Shown here: positions 18,470 through 28,268 of the stretch, piece by piece
Position numbering within the stretch: the stretch's first letter is position 1
How the letters are laid out: every line of letters begins with the position of its first letter
Position numbers and translations under genes: made by a program
From: Oscillatoria sp. SIO1A7
Lineage (GTDB): Bacteria; Cyanobacteriota; Cyanobacteriia; Cyanobacteriales; Laspinemataceae
Direction: 5' to 3'
Length of the DNA: 56,758 nucleotides
Assembly: GCA_010672965.1 (NCBI GenBank)
Contig: JAAHFN010000018.1
Location: 1-56,758, forward strand
Notes under the pieces: generated by a model
What the model was told of the DNA's origin: nothing
The model's database searches: none
What the model saw: only the letters and a program-made list of their open reading frames with translations

Positions 18470-18580
18470 GAATGGGGCATGGGGGCATTGGGCATGGGGG
18501 ACTTGGGGACAAGGAGACTTGGGGACAAGGAGACTTGGGGACAAGGAGGCTTGGGGACAAGTTTCCCTCCCCCGGTCTCG
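18470..18580. repeat. Tandem ACTTGGGGACAAGGAG repeats
   Basis: Three to four 16-bp units (ACTTGGGGACAAGGAG, last ones variant) follow GGGCATG-type heptamers in the upstream region of the second MscS gene. Confidence 0.8.
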
Positions 18581-18593
18581 CGGTCTCCGGGTT

Positions 18594-18779
18594 CTTTCAA
18601 GGTTAGGTTTTTTAGATTTGGCATTTTTGAGGGCTATCGAGGGCGTAGGGGCGACAGCATTCCCAAGACAGCTTTTGCAAATAGAGCAAAAACTATTGTA
18701 TTGGAATGCTTCGCCCCAGAAACCCATGCAACAAGAGCGATCGCCTCAAAAAAGAGGATTAAAAACATACCCTTGAAAG
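18594..18779. mobile_element. Family F inverted-repeat element, copy F1
   Basis: An element of about 186 bp with ends CTTTCAAGGTTAGGTTTTT and AAAAACATACCCTTGAAAG (17 of 19 complementary). The interior carries the GTAGGGGCGACAGCATTCCC / GGAATGCTTCGCCCCAGAAA pair shared with family A. A second copy lies at 53302-53484. Confidence 0.7.
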
Positions 18780-18812
18780 GTCTTCCGGTTCCCAAGTCCC
18801 CAAGTCCCCAAG

Positions 18813-18939
18813 GGGAGCATTTCACTTTTGCAATCTATTTGCCCGAAGGGCTAAGTTTTGTGTAGCCGCGCCAGGCTCCGTCTAGGAGCGGCTAAGCCCA
18901 AGGGGCGAGGCTGCAGCGTACTTTCATTGAAATGCTCCC
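18813..18939. mobile_element. Family E element, copy E2
   Basis: A 127-bp element bounded by GGGAGCATTTCACTTTTGCAA and TTGAAATGCTCCC. The interior differs from E1, with hairpins built on GCCCGAAGGGC and AGCCGCGCC...GGAGCGGCT. The flanks GTCCCCAAG and GTCCTCAAG may be an imperfect 9-bp duplication, but they lie in repetitive DNA. Confidence 0.65.
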
Positions 18940-19029
18940 GTCCTCAAGTCCCCAAGTCTCTCCCTCCCCCCTGCCTCTTCCGATGCCCAATGCCCGGTGC
19001 CCAATTCCCCATTCTCAATTCCCCAAGAA

Positions 19030-21765
19030 TTAATTAATTGCCTCGTTGACGGGGAAGCGGTCAATTAATTGCATGGCCCGATGGGTATTAGCGATTAAGG
19101 ATTGGGAGACGTAAGGAACGTGGGGAATCTGGGATAAGAAATCTAGAGTCCGGCGTAAAATCCTAACTACATCTCCCTCGTCCAGGCTGGTATTATCGCA
19201 CAACTCAACCCAGTCGCCTCCCAATGCCCAAGGTTCGACTAAAGCAGTCAAATCCCGTTCTAGCCAGACCGGCAAACCAACGCCATGCCTGTGCTGGACT
19301 TGGAACAATTTACGACGAATTTTTTGCAGGGAAGCGAAAATGGGTTCCAGTTCCGGAGACATCTCGTATCTAGTCCAGCTATTGGGGCGAGAAACTTCCG
19401 TCACTAAAGCAGCACAGACTGTTGCCAAGTGATGGGGGTCGAGATTGTCTAATAAACCAGAGGCTACAGCCAGACCCAACCACAGTTCGTTATCGCCCCG
19501 AATGGCCGCCACGGCTTCCCCCAATTTGGTGACTAAATATTGGGAATCTGAATTTTTTGCCGATTCTGGATTAGCCAATCCCGGATTATAGCTATCTAGT
19601 TCTTGGTCTTCGTTAACAATCTCCAAACCTTCCAAATCCACCAAGATGCTAATTAAATCGAGAAATTCTTTCCAGTAGCGATCTAAGTAACTCTGTACTT
19701 GGTTCTGCTTTTTGCGAATTTCTCCTTTGAGCTTATCTGCTCTCTGTTTGCGCTTGAGCAGGGTGCTAGGATCGCCCCAGCCGTGGATGGGATGTTTCTC
19801 TATTTGCGATCGCAAAGCCGCTACTTCCTCTTTTTGCGCCATTACCTCTGGTTGCAAATCCACAGGAGAAGGGAAATTTGGTAGCTCCGCCGCAATAGCC
19901 TCGGTGGCTTCACTGCCCCGTCGCTGCTGCCCTGGTTTAACAATCAACTCTTCGGGAATAGAAGACTCTACTATATCCAGATCGACATCGGGAATTGTTA
20001 GATCGTAGATAGCGATCGCATCGCGACTGCTGACAACTTGCCAGCGATTGTTCCTATCGAGAGCAATCAAATTAGGAAATTGGCCGGAGCCTGGAACCTG
20101 AGCTACTAATATGGCAATCTGGGCTTGCTTGCTTTGCAAATAACGGCTTTTGAGGCTTATCAAGGTGCCCGGTATGGTGCTGGGCAAGGTAAGGACTGCT
20201 GTATTGCTAAAAGTCTCTAGGGCTTGTTCCTCCAGGGTTTTGAGCAGGCGCTGCTCTTCTTTGAGGCGGCCTCTTAGTTTTTCATATACCTTACAAATCT
20301 CCTCATCCACCTCAGCCAGTTGCTCCACCAATTGCTGCTTCTGGCGATTTTGCTCTTCTAGTTCTCGAATCTTAGGCTTGAGCTGCATAGTTGCCAAATA
20401 CTGCCCAAAGCTAGACTCTACTAATTCTTTGGCCTCCTCTATACTATGAGTTTGCAGCAGATTTAGCACCATCCCATAGCTCGGGCTAAACCGGCTCGCC
20501 AGAGGATCTGCTCCTTTGGTAGCTAAGTAAGAAGCCTCTTTGGCTCCTTCAAAGCGAGTTTGCACAGTCACCACATAGCCGACGACATCCATTCCCCGGC
20601 GTCCCGCTCGACCGGCCATTTGCAAAAACTCCGACGGCGTTAGCAGCCGGTGTCCGTCGTCCGTGCGCTTGGAGAGACTAGAAATAACAGTGGTGCGGGC
20701 GGGCATATTAATCCCGGCGGCCAGAGTTTCCGTGGCAAATACCACTTTAATCAAACCGGACTGAAACAGTTCTTCTACGAATGCTTTCCAGGTGGGCAAA
20801 ATACCGGCATGGTGGGCGGCAATTCCGCGCAAGAGCGGTTGGAGATGACCCCGACGGTCCGAGCCTGGATTCTCAGCCAAAAACTTATCCACTCGTTGGC
20901 GCAGCTTTTTTGCTTCGCTATCGCTCACCAGCACCATATCTTCTAGGGACTCAATAGCCTTATCGCAGCCCCGCCGACTAAAAATAAAATAAATAGCCGG
21001 CAGCATGTCCCTTTCCAAGAGTTGCTCTACTACCTCGGGTATCGAAGGTGCTTGGTCCTTGCCCTTCTTGCCTCTGGTCTGGGCTTTTAGTTTGGAATCG
21101 ATTTTGCTGTTAGTCGCGTCTAGCAGGCGAAACAAACCTTTGGCCAAACAAAAGTGATATTGCAAAGGAACTGGGCGATATTCCGAGTAGATCAGTTCTG
21201 TTGGGCCGTGTACGCTGCTAATCCAGTCAGCGAGCTGCTGGGAGTTGGCAATCGTAGCAGAAAGACCGACCAGTTGAATTTCTGGAGGACAGTAGATAAT
21301 CGACTCTTCCCAAACCGTCCCCCGCTGGCGATCGTTCATGTAGTGGCATTCGTCTAGTACCACCGCTTCCACTCCATCTAGGGAAGTTCCCACAGCACCT
21401 ATAGCCGTGCCATAGAGCATATTCCTGAAGATTTCCGTAGTCATCACCAGGACGGGAGCTTCTCTATTCATAGATAAATCCCCAGTGAGCAGTCCAACCG
21501 TATCGTAACCAAACAGTTTCCGAAAATCCCGCAGTTTTTGGTTGGACAGAGCTTTGAGGGGAGTGGTATAAAATACTCGCCCGCCTCGGCTCAGGGCTCG
21601 GTAGATGGCATATTCGCCAATTAGAGTTTTTCCGGCCCCGGTGGGCGCGCAGACAACTACGGATTTACCGCTGTTTAATGCCGCGATCGCCTCATATTGG
21701 AATTCATCCAGTTGAAAAGGAAATAGATTCCTGAGCTGTAGTTTTGTTAAAGGCGAAACATTCAC
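19030..21765 (-). CDS. Ski2-like DEAD/DEAH-box RNA helicase with DSHCT-type C-terminus
   Basis: A 911-residue superfamily 2 helicase. Visible motifs are I APTGAGKT (40-47), Ia TTPLKALSNQK, II DECH (138-141), III SAT (169-171) and VI QMAGRAGRRG (near 385). The C-terminal half contains a long coiled insertion and ends in a helical DSHCT-like region. This is the size and plan of the cyanobacterial/chloroplast Ski2-like (ISE2-type) helicases implicated in RNA processing and turnover. It should be cytoplasmic. It lies 289 bp downstream of a TPR gene on the same strand, and the spacer contains a threefold GCCATTGGCA repeat, so cotranscription is uncertain. The Shine-Dalgarno sequence is weak. Confidence 0.92.
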   Translation of the reverse strand: MNVSPLTKLQLRNLFPFQLDEFQYEAIAALNSGKSVVVCAPTGAGKTLIGEYAIYRALSRGGRVFYTTPLKALSNQKLRDFRKLFGYDTVGLLTGDLSMNREAPVLVMTTEIFRNMLYGTAIGAVGTSLDGVEAVVLDECHYMNDRQRGTVWEESIIYCPPEIQLVGLSATIANSQQLADWISSVHGPTELIYSEYRPVPLQYHFCLAKGLFRLLDATNSKIDSKLKAQTRGKKGKDQAPSIPEVVEQLLERDMLPAIYFIFSRRGCDKAIESLEDMVLVSDSEAKKLRQRVDKFLAENPGSDRRGHLQPLLRGIAAHHAGILPTWKAFVEELFQSGLIKVVFATETLAAGINMPARTTVISSLSKRTDDGHRLLTPSEFLQMAGRAGRRGMDVVGYVVTVQTRFEGAKEASYLATKGADPLASRFSPSYGMVLNLLQTHSIEEAKELVESSFGQYLATMQLKPKIRELEEQNRQKQQLVEQLAEVDEEICKVYEKLRGRLKEEQRLLKTLEEQALETFSNTAVLTLPSTIPGTLISLKSRYLQSKQAQIAILVAQVPGSGQFPNLIALDRNNRWQVVSSRDAIAIYDLTIPDVDLDIVESSIPEELIVKPGQQRRGSEATEAIAAELPNFPSPVDLQPEVMAQKEEVAALRSQIEKHPIHGWGDPSTLLKRKQRADKLKGEIRKKQNQVQSYLDRYWKEFLDLISILVDLEGLEIVNEDQELDSYNPGLANPESAKNSDSQYLVTKLGEAVAAIRGDNELWLGLAVASGLLDNLDPHHLATVCAALVTEVSRPNSWTRYEMSPELEPIFASLQKIRRKLFQVQHRHGVGLPVWLERDLTALVEPWALGGDWVELCDNTSLDEGDVVRILRRTLDFLSQIPHVPYVSQSLIANTHRAMQLIDRFPVNEAIN

Positions 21766-22054
21766 ACGTTAAAATTCCGATTACCTCGTTTTTCGCTCTT
21801 ACCAATTTTAAGCTTTTGCTATCCGTCATCTGCCACTCGTCTGGGAGGAACGGCAGAGGAAAATGGGCGCACCGGCGCTTTGTCTGGGGTGCGGCACAGC
21901 TCACCTTACATCCAGGACAAAACTTGCCAAGACAAAGGATGCTTAACTGGCGTACTTAGATTGTAAGCTGGAGAAGAGGAAATTTGACTGTTTGGGTCGA
22001 TCTATCTGTAGCCATTGGCAGCCATTGGCAGCCATTCACTCCCCAGAGCGATCG

Positions 22055-24154
22055 TCAAAGGCGCGACAATCGAGGCAAAATATCTGGCAATAAGTGGCCC
22101 GGAACTCTAGAGAGGGCTAGGCTTTGACCCTCAACGCCAAACTGAGCGTAAAAAGCGCGAATAGTTTGCAAAACATAGCCCAGAGCGTTTTCAGAGAAAT
22201 TCTCTTGTTCCTGCTGCCAGCCTCTGACCGCTTCTAGGTGATGGGACAAAGCCGCTTCTAGATGCGACCTGCGCCCATTTTCCTCTGCCTCCGTATCGAT
22301 CGCCGTTCCTAGGTGGTAGTAAGCCAGCCCCAAATTATTATGGGCCGCAAAGATATCGAAGCCGACAGGGGTGGGATGAATTTGGGCGGCCACTTTTAAG
22401 GCAGTGGTATAAGCAGCGATCGCCTCATTTAATAGTTGTATCCAAAGAGCGGTCTCCTCAACACAGCGATCGGCTAAATGCAAATATGCCGTGCCCAAAT
22501 TATTTTGAGTTGCTGCGCTTGCCGCCGGAGCAGTCTGCGGCGTCCGATACATTGCCGCCACCTGATAGGCACTCAGAGCCAGCATTAGATTTTCTTGTCC
22601 ATCTTCATATTGGGATAGATTCCAATAGGCAGTCCCCAAATTATTATGAATCATCCCATAGTCTAGGGGATATAGCTCCGGGTCGTAGAAACTAAGGGAT
22701 TCTTTATAGGCGGCGAGGGCTTGTTTGAGATTCGCTTCCGGTTGTGCGTACTGAGCTAAATTCCAATATGCCGTGCCCAGATTATTCTGAGTAGATGCAT
22801 AGGCTCTAGGGTCGGCCTTGCGGTAGGGCAGGGCTTGGCGATAGGCGAGTATGCTTTGCTGGAGATTGTCCGTTGGGTTTTGGCTCTGGGGAGCTAGCTC
22901 GCTATAAACCGTGCCCAAGTTATTGGTAATCGTAGCCCAAGCATCTGGCCGTTGCTCTAGGTCTATTTTATCTAAAGCATCTTGATAGGTCTTAATAGCC
23001 TGCTCCAAGAACAATATTCTTTCTTGGCTATTTCCACCAGAGCGAGATATCATCCAATAAAAGTTGCCGATATCATTCGCCAAGTCTCCCCAGAGGCTGG
23101 ACTCCTCCCCCACCAGTTGCAATACTAGCTCGTAAGCGCGGATGGCGATCGCCAGATTCTCCACCGACGAATTGCCCGCAGAAATGGCATCCCGATAAAA
23201 GTTGCCCAAACTCAAATAGGCATCGGCTAAATCCGCTTCTATATTAGGTTGTTCCTGGAGCTGCTCGATTTGCTGGATAATTTGCCTAGGCAGAAAATCT
23301 GAGGTAGCGATATCTTCAAGATCTTGTCCTGTATATTGCCCCTTATCTTGCCCCTTATCTTGCCCTTGCGCTAGCACCAATTCTATCAGCTCCTCTTCTC
23401 CAGGCAGCTTCTGACGCGGCTTTGCCCGAGGTGGAGCCGGAATTGCTCGCTCCTGTGGAATTGCTCGCCCCTCCGGAATTTCTCGCTCGAATTCCCTATC
23501 TACAGAGGAAATATTGGGCGCTATTTGTCTATCTTTCGTCTCCTTAGTTCCATTTTGTCCTTGCCACTGTGGAGGCATTTTGACTGGGCTGCGATCGAAC
23601 TCTTGAGCGTCCTCTACTACAGTCATCATCGGCGTTGGCTCGCCTTCAAACTCAAACAAGCCAGTCCGATAACGCCAAAACTCCGGAGCGGATTGCTGGA
23701 TAGAATGGCTCCAAGGACGAGGCAGCCACAGGAGCAGAGAACTCTCCAAACCGAGCATAGAACTCTCGACCTTGCGCAGCTCGTTGAGGAAAAACCACTG
23801 CAAGGAAGTGGGGCAGCGGGTTAGGCGTTCTACCCCGAGAATCTGAAAGCTGGGGAACGGTACTTCCAGTCCCGGCGGGGGATGTTTGTCCAACCATTGT
23901 CTGAGCTGGGCGATCGGGCTGGGTTCGGCCAGATTTAACTTTAAGCTCACCAAACGAGGATAATTTCCCACGGTCTCGGAGGCCATATCTGCTTTTAGGC
24001 GAGCGGCCAGCCGATTGCGCAAGCGCAGGTTATCGCAGACCGCCAAAAAAATTTGACGGCGCAAACCCAGGGTCAGAGCCAGTTTTAGCTTCTCGTAAGT
24101 TTCTCGGTTGTAACCCAAGCTGTTGGCGGAGGCAAAGTCTTTTGCTAATATCAT
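22055..24154 (-). CDS. TPR protein sharing the N-terminal domain of the 1954-3942 protein
   Basis: A 699-residue protein. Residues 1-190 form an AAA-like core without a Walker A motif, ending in APEFWRYRTGLFEFEGEP, matched by APDFFDWRSGLFEL in the TPR protein at 1954-3942. A proline/charge-rich linker (about 190-300) carries a small DKGQ/YTGQ repeat. From about 310 to 660 there are TPR-like units with the recurring motif NNLGTAYWNLAQY. The domain pair suggests a scaffold or sensor that works with an NTPase. The HTH/NB-ARC gene lies just upstream on the same strand, 345 bp away. The exact function is unknown. Confidence 0.82.
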   Translation of the reverse strand: MILAKDFASANSLGYNRETYEKLKLALTLGLRRQIFLAVCDNLRLRNRLAARLKADMASETVGNYPRLVSLKLNLAEPSPIAQLRQWLDKHPPPGLEVPFPSFQILGVERLTRCPTSLQWFFLNELRKVESSMLGLESSLLLWLPRPWSHSIQQSAPEFWRYRTGLFEFEGEPTPMMTVVEDAQEFDRSPVKMPPQWQGQNGTKETKDRQIAPNISSVDREFEREIPEGRAIPQERAIPAPPRAKPRQKLPGEEELIELVLAQGQDKGQDKGQYTGQDLEDIATSDFLPRQIIQQIEQLQEQPNIEADLADAYLSLGNFYRDAISAGNSSVENLAIAIRAYELVLQLVGEESSLWGDLANDIGNFYWMISRSGGNSQERILFLEQAIKTYQDALDKIDLEQRPDAWATITNNLGTVYSELAPQSQNPTDNLQQSILAYRQALPYRKADPRAYASTQNNLGTAYWNLAQYAQPEANLKQALAAYKESLSFYDPELYPLDYGMIHNNLGTAYWNLSQYEDGQENLMLALSAYQVAAMYRTPQTAPAASAATQNNLGTAYLHLADRCVEETALWIQLLNEAIAAYTTALKVAAQIHPTPVGFDIFAAHNNLGLAYYHLGTAIDTEAEENGRRSHLEAALSHHLEAVRGWQQEQENFSENALGYVLQTIRAFYAQFGVEGQSLALSRVPGHLLPDILPRLSRL

Positions 24155-24499
24155 AGTGCGATTTCCCGGGTCTCCCGTCGCGGCCTATCCCGTTACTGCA
24201 TCCATCTCAAGCGTTCGGCCCAACTCAGCTCTAACCCGGAAATTTACGATTTATTCTTGCCAATTCAGGCTATACCTAGTGCCTTCTAGCTCTCATCCAA
24301 AATTCGCGCATTCAAAATTCGCGCATTCCTTTGGAGCGAGCGCTCTCGGCTACAAAAGAGCTGGTGGATTACTTCTGCGGCGCTGCACTAGGGAATTGGT
24401 AATTGGGCCGCAAGGACCGGGGCTCAGGAGCGCCTGTAAATAAATAGTTATTTGCAATAAAATAACCGCGATCGCCCCATAGACCCCCCATAGACCTAA
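24155..24499. other. Gene-free spacer
   Basis: It holds a doubled ATTCAAAATTCGCGC (24299-24327) and a 35-base block at about 24350-24385 (ACAAAAGAGCTGGTGGATTA and flank) that recurs near 27344 in the decayed PEP-CTERM gene. No gene is credible. Confidence 0.5.
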
Positions 24500-26104
24500 C
24501 TAAGATAGGTGACTGTTGAGCAATTGGCGAACGTTCTCCATTGCGTAACCCACCTCTAGAGCGGGTTCTCCTTCGAGCAGCGGTTGGATTTGAGTGAGAT
24601 ACTCTTGAATTTTGCTCTCGCTCCTAAACATTCGTCGCAGCCTGTTTTTGATTGGGACGACGAAATAGCAGCTTTGGTTGTCTTGCAGTTCTTTGTCTGC
24701 CTGCAATTGAACTAGAGCATGGCTGCGCATCATAACTATTTTTTCAGTTTTCTTGGTTCGGAAAACCTCGCGAATTTCTGCGCTTACTCCCTCGACAATT
24801 CGATTGGTTACATACTCCATAAAAGCAGGCTGAAGGGAGAAAAGCGCTTCTTCAGGTTTGGTTTCTTGTTCTAATAGCGATCGCCGACCTAAGGAATCCA
24901 GCGCCTCCAATAACTCTCTTTGGGACACGGGCAGCAGCATATTATCGCGCAGCTTTTGCATGGAAACAGGCTGCCGCTCGATAGCTAGCCAGTAAATAAT
25001 TTCTCGCTCTAAGGCCGATAATCTCTCGAATTGCTGCTCTAATAAATTGTTTATATCGCCAAAAACTAAGGTGTTCTGCTTGAGCAGTTCGGAAACTTGA
25101 CCTCCAAATAAATCTCGGATAGTGCTGGCTGCGATTTTGAGTTTCAAAGGATTGCCTCGATACAGAGAAATTAGTTCTCCCCATTTATCTTCTTCCGCCA
25201 AGCCCTTGGCCTGAAATATTTGCCAAGCTTCTTCCTCCTCAAGGTCAGTCACCAGCAAAGAACGCACTGGCGTTGTTTCCCCTTCTAACAAGCCAATTTC
25301 TTTCGGCTTTTCCAGGCTGGCGATCGCCAAGCTGCTTTGGTGAGGCTCTTCTCCCAGTCGCCTGAACAAATCCCCATAGTTTTCATAGCCCTCTCTATAC
25401 TGACCCGCTAGAGAGTCTTTTTTAAGAATCGTTTCTACTCCATCGAGTATCAACAAACACCTATGTTCGCGAAAATAGCCAATTAGCTGCGAAATTTTTT
25501 CGTTTACTTCTGTTATCGAATAGGTACTGCGACGCAAAGACAAGAATTGCAGGATGTTATCCAATAAATCTTTTAGCGGTGGAGAATGTCGCAGGGAGCG
25601 CCAGATTAGATAATCAAACTCATCGCTGACTTCGTGGGCGAATTTCACAGACAGGGCTGTTTTGCCAATGCCGCTCATTCCTAAAATAGCAACCAGACGG
25701 CATTCCTGGTTCAAAATCCATTCTTTTAGAGTATCCAGTTGACTCCGGCGACCGTAAAAAATCGATACATCCGGTGCCTCTCCCCAATCTTGGCGCTCTT
25801 TTGCAGTAGTAGCTATAGAGAGTGGTTTTTCTCTAGCCTCTTCCAACATTTGCACCTGGTGTTCTTGGTACTTGGATACCAGAATCTGTTGCAATTTGGC
25901 CATTTTCCCAGGGCCGGCACCAGCAATATGAAACTTTTTGTACACTTCGCCCAGCCTCTTGCGGACTGCCTCCGGCCTGATGCCTAAATTAGTGGCGATC
26001 GCCGCGATTGTTTCCCCAGCTAGGGCATGAGACAACACCTCAATCTCAGAGTCAGATACGCTCCGCTCTGCTGCGATCGCTTTGAGAAAGTCTTGCGGAA
26101 TCAC
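24500..26104 (-). CDS. HTH-NB-ARC (STAND) signalling ATPase
   Basis: A 534-residue protein. Residues 1-85 form a helix-turn-helix of the LuxR-like kind (SDSEIEVLSHALAGETIAAIA) found at the N-terminus of many cyanobacterial STAND proteins. It is followed by NB-ARC with Walker A GMSGIGKT (142-149), Walker B CLLILDGVET (about 217-226) and a winged-helix region to about 450. There is no C-terminal WD40 or TPR repeat array, so this is a short form, or its sensor is a separate protein. The TPR gene downstream is a candidate. The start codon is GTG. STAND proteins act as nucleotide-controlled switches in signalling or cell-death responses. Confidence 0.88.
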   Translation of the reverse strand: MIPQDFLKAIAAERSVSDSEIEVLSHALAGETIAAIATNLGIRPEAVRKRLGEVYKKFHIAGAGPGKMAKLQQILVSKYQEHQVQMLEEAREKPLSIATTAKERQDWGEAPDVSIFYGRRSQLDTLKEWILNQECRLVAILGMSGIGKTALSVKFAHEVSDEFDYLIWRSLRHSPPLKDLLDNILQFLSLRRSTYSITEVNEKISQLIGYFREHRCLLILDGVETILKKDSLAGQYREGYENYGDLFRRLGEEPHQSSLAIASLEKPKEIGLLEGETTPVRSLLVTDLEEEEAWQIFQAKGLAEEDKWGELISLYRGNPLKLKIAASTIRDLFGGQVSELLKQNTLVFGDINNLLEQQFERLSALEREIIYWLAIERQPVSMQKLRDNMLLPVSQRELLEALDSLGRRSLLEQETKPEEALFSLQPAFMEYVTNRIVEGVSAEIREVFRTKKTEKIVMMRSHALVQLQADKELQDNQSCYFVVPIKNRLRRMFRSESKIQEYLTQIQPLLEGEPALEVGYAMENVRQLLNSHLS

Positions 26105-26985
26105 GGCTTAATCTCTCATTTACTTTTAACTATATAGCAGTAAGCGGGTCAGCAGTCAGCTTTTAGCCTGTTGCCCGGATCTAGGGGGGTTTCATATCAC
26201 GAAAGCAAAACGCCCGGAAAGCCCCTACAAGTTGCCCCAACCAAATATGCGTAGTGCTGTATTGACCAGACTGACGAATTTTTTATAGGACTTGCACTTT
26301 TCTGAACGATTTTATTATAGATATAGCGTTTTACGATCGGTGCGACACCCTACAAATAGTATCTCTGCGCAAGTCTTGTCTTATAGCACTACCAATTAAG
26401 GGAACGGACTGTTTCAAAACATATATGGCTTTCGATCGCAGGACTTTAGCTAACTGCTGACTGCTGACTGCTGATAGCAGTTAGCTAAAGTCGCTTTTGC
26501 CCTATCTAGCCTAATTTTGTCTGATATGGATATGTGAGCTTGTCTGAGTCCTGCATAATTTTACCTCACTTGTCACATTTTAGCAATAGTTCCCGCGCAG
26601 CCCCCCCCTCACTCCTCACCTATTCCCCCAGTGTGAGGAGGTGGGGACAGAGGGGACTGTGGGAAGCCGCCAACGGGGTGTGGGAGGCCGCCTACGGGGG
26701 TGGTAGGACCTAGCCAAATGTAAATTTTTGTAACAAAAAATTCAATTTTCCGTAAAAGTTGGAAGGCAAACTCCGAGTTCTAAATAGAGGGTTGCCAAAT
26801 TTGGGCATACAAGTTTCACGCCACTGGTAGAGCTGCTATCTTATGGGTCAGACCCCTCACCCAGAGCTTGGGAGCTAGAATCTGGCGGCCCAATCGCTTC
26901 CTCTGACAAAGCTTGTTGTATCGATCTGCTGTCCGAAGAAGTTAAATTTGGTAAAAGCAAAAAATCTAAGAGGGAAGCATCATAT
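26105..26985. other. Element-rich spacer (degenerate family B and D copies)
   Basis: Within 880 bp I find a degenerate family B element (26135-26261, TAGCAGTAAGC ... GTAGTGCTGTA), a family D relative (26287-26376, AGGACTTGC ... GCGCAAGTCT), and a second family B copy starting TAGCACTACC at 26384 whose right end has decayed. From 26590 to 26700 comes a C/G-rich imperfect palindrome. The last 180 bp may hold the promoter of the following gene. No open frame is convincing. Confidence 0.6.
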
Positions 26986-28032
26986 ATGTCCAAGTCAAGT
27001 AAAAGAAAAAAAACTCAGCGCCAAGACTGCATAGGATTTTGCATTGACTTAGGAGCTTTATCACTGCAAGGAGCAATTGCAAGCTCGGCGATCGCAGTCT
27101 CTCCTTTTAGCAGCGCTCTGGCCGCTCCACTACCTTTGCCGCCAGACGACCCCTTGCTTGCAAATAATCTATTCGCTAACAATTATGCGCAAACAAAACT
27201 GGCAGTTAACAAAAGCAACATAATTACCAGTAACTTTTCCATCGCCGTAGGAGACATAGAGGGTAGTGCCGGTGCGCTCCATGTCTCAAGGCAATAAGTC
27301 TCAAGGTAATAGTGCCTTTTTACTCTGGCCCCCGGCAACAAAAGAGCTGGTGGATTATTTCTGCCGCCCTGTAGTAGTGCCTATAAGTTCGGAACCGGCA
27401 CTATGGCCCCAATACCAAGGGACGAAGGCGATCGCAAAGCAAACACTGCAAAAACTTTAGCAAGCGCGATCTCGCCCATCTTCTTAAATAGCAAGGGTTT
27501 CGGACAGACGCCCAATGCTTTATCGCCTCATTTTTTAGCGCCCCATTCCGAGGGGGCAACAGAATACGAGCCGTTCGGGCTCCCCGAGCAAAGCCAAAAC
27601 GAGCCCCCTGAGATAGCGACGCAAAAAGCACAACCCATATTTAATTCTAAATTTGTTGCTAAAACCAAAAAAATTTTGTTATATTCATAAAATAATATAT
27701 ATCTATCGGTAGCTAACATGCAGCCGATAGATTGCAGTAATTCGAGTTCCAGCGTTAGCAATACGGATGGTGACAATGTTGGCGCTGGGAATAGCAACAA
27801 CAACAACGCGGGTGAAAGCAATGCTGTCGGCAGCAATACGGGTGAAAGCAACAGGCAATTGGGTAATATTGTTGGCAGCAATACGGGTGATGGCAATACG
27901 GGTGGAGGCAATCCAGACGGCGGCTCGGGTAGAAAGAAGATTCCCGAGCCCAGCACCTCTTGCATATACGCTCCTTGCGGATTTGAGTTTCTGGTGCAAG
28001 AGGCGAGGCCGTCGTGCATAGGCCATTTTTAG
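26986..28032 (+). pseudogene. Decayed exported PEP-CTERM-like protein gene
   Basis: The start is well formed (GAGGG 9 bases before the ATG at 26986), with a basic N-terminus and a signal-peptide-like stretch ending SALAAP. The same frame continues through stops at 27295, 27307-27312 and 27688 to a low-complexity tail rich in N, G and S (SNTGESN, GDGNTGGGN). The tail leads to KKIPEPST, the hallmark of PEP-CTERM sorting signals. Just after PEPST the hydrophobic helix and basic end (LAYTLLADLSFWCKRRGRR) are found in the neighbouring frame, so a frameshift separates motif and anchor. I infer a former cell-surface protein processed by exosortase. The intact piece 26986-27297 alone would give 103 residues. 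Confidence 0.55.
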
Positions 28033-28268
28033 CGTTAGGTAGGGAGCTATCAACAAATATGGGGACGGTAGAAGTTTTAAAGTTGGGTGCCTTGTCTGCC
28101 CGCCTTGTTGATGCCGAGTCAGAAAGAGAATTCCAGAAGCTTTGATTAATTGACAGAAATTGACCGAAATAATCCAAGTTACCAGCAACCAAGTTTAACT
28201 CTAATTTTTCTTGGTTATTTTTAATCGTGCTAATTAGCTGGTCGCTAACTATTCAGGAGCATAAAAAT

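Noticed and set aside
27528-28192. Minus-strand frames of about 145-163 residues opposite the PEP-CTERM pseudogene
   Set aside because: Low-complexity L/P or H/Y/C-rich shadows of the G/N/S-rich plus-strand sequence.
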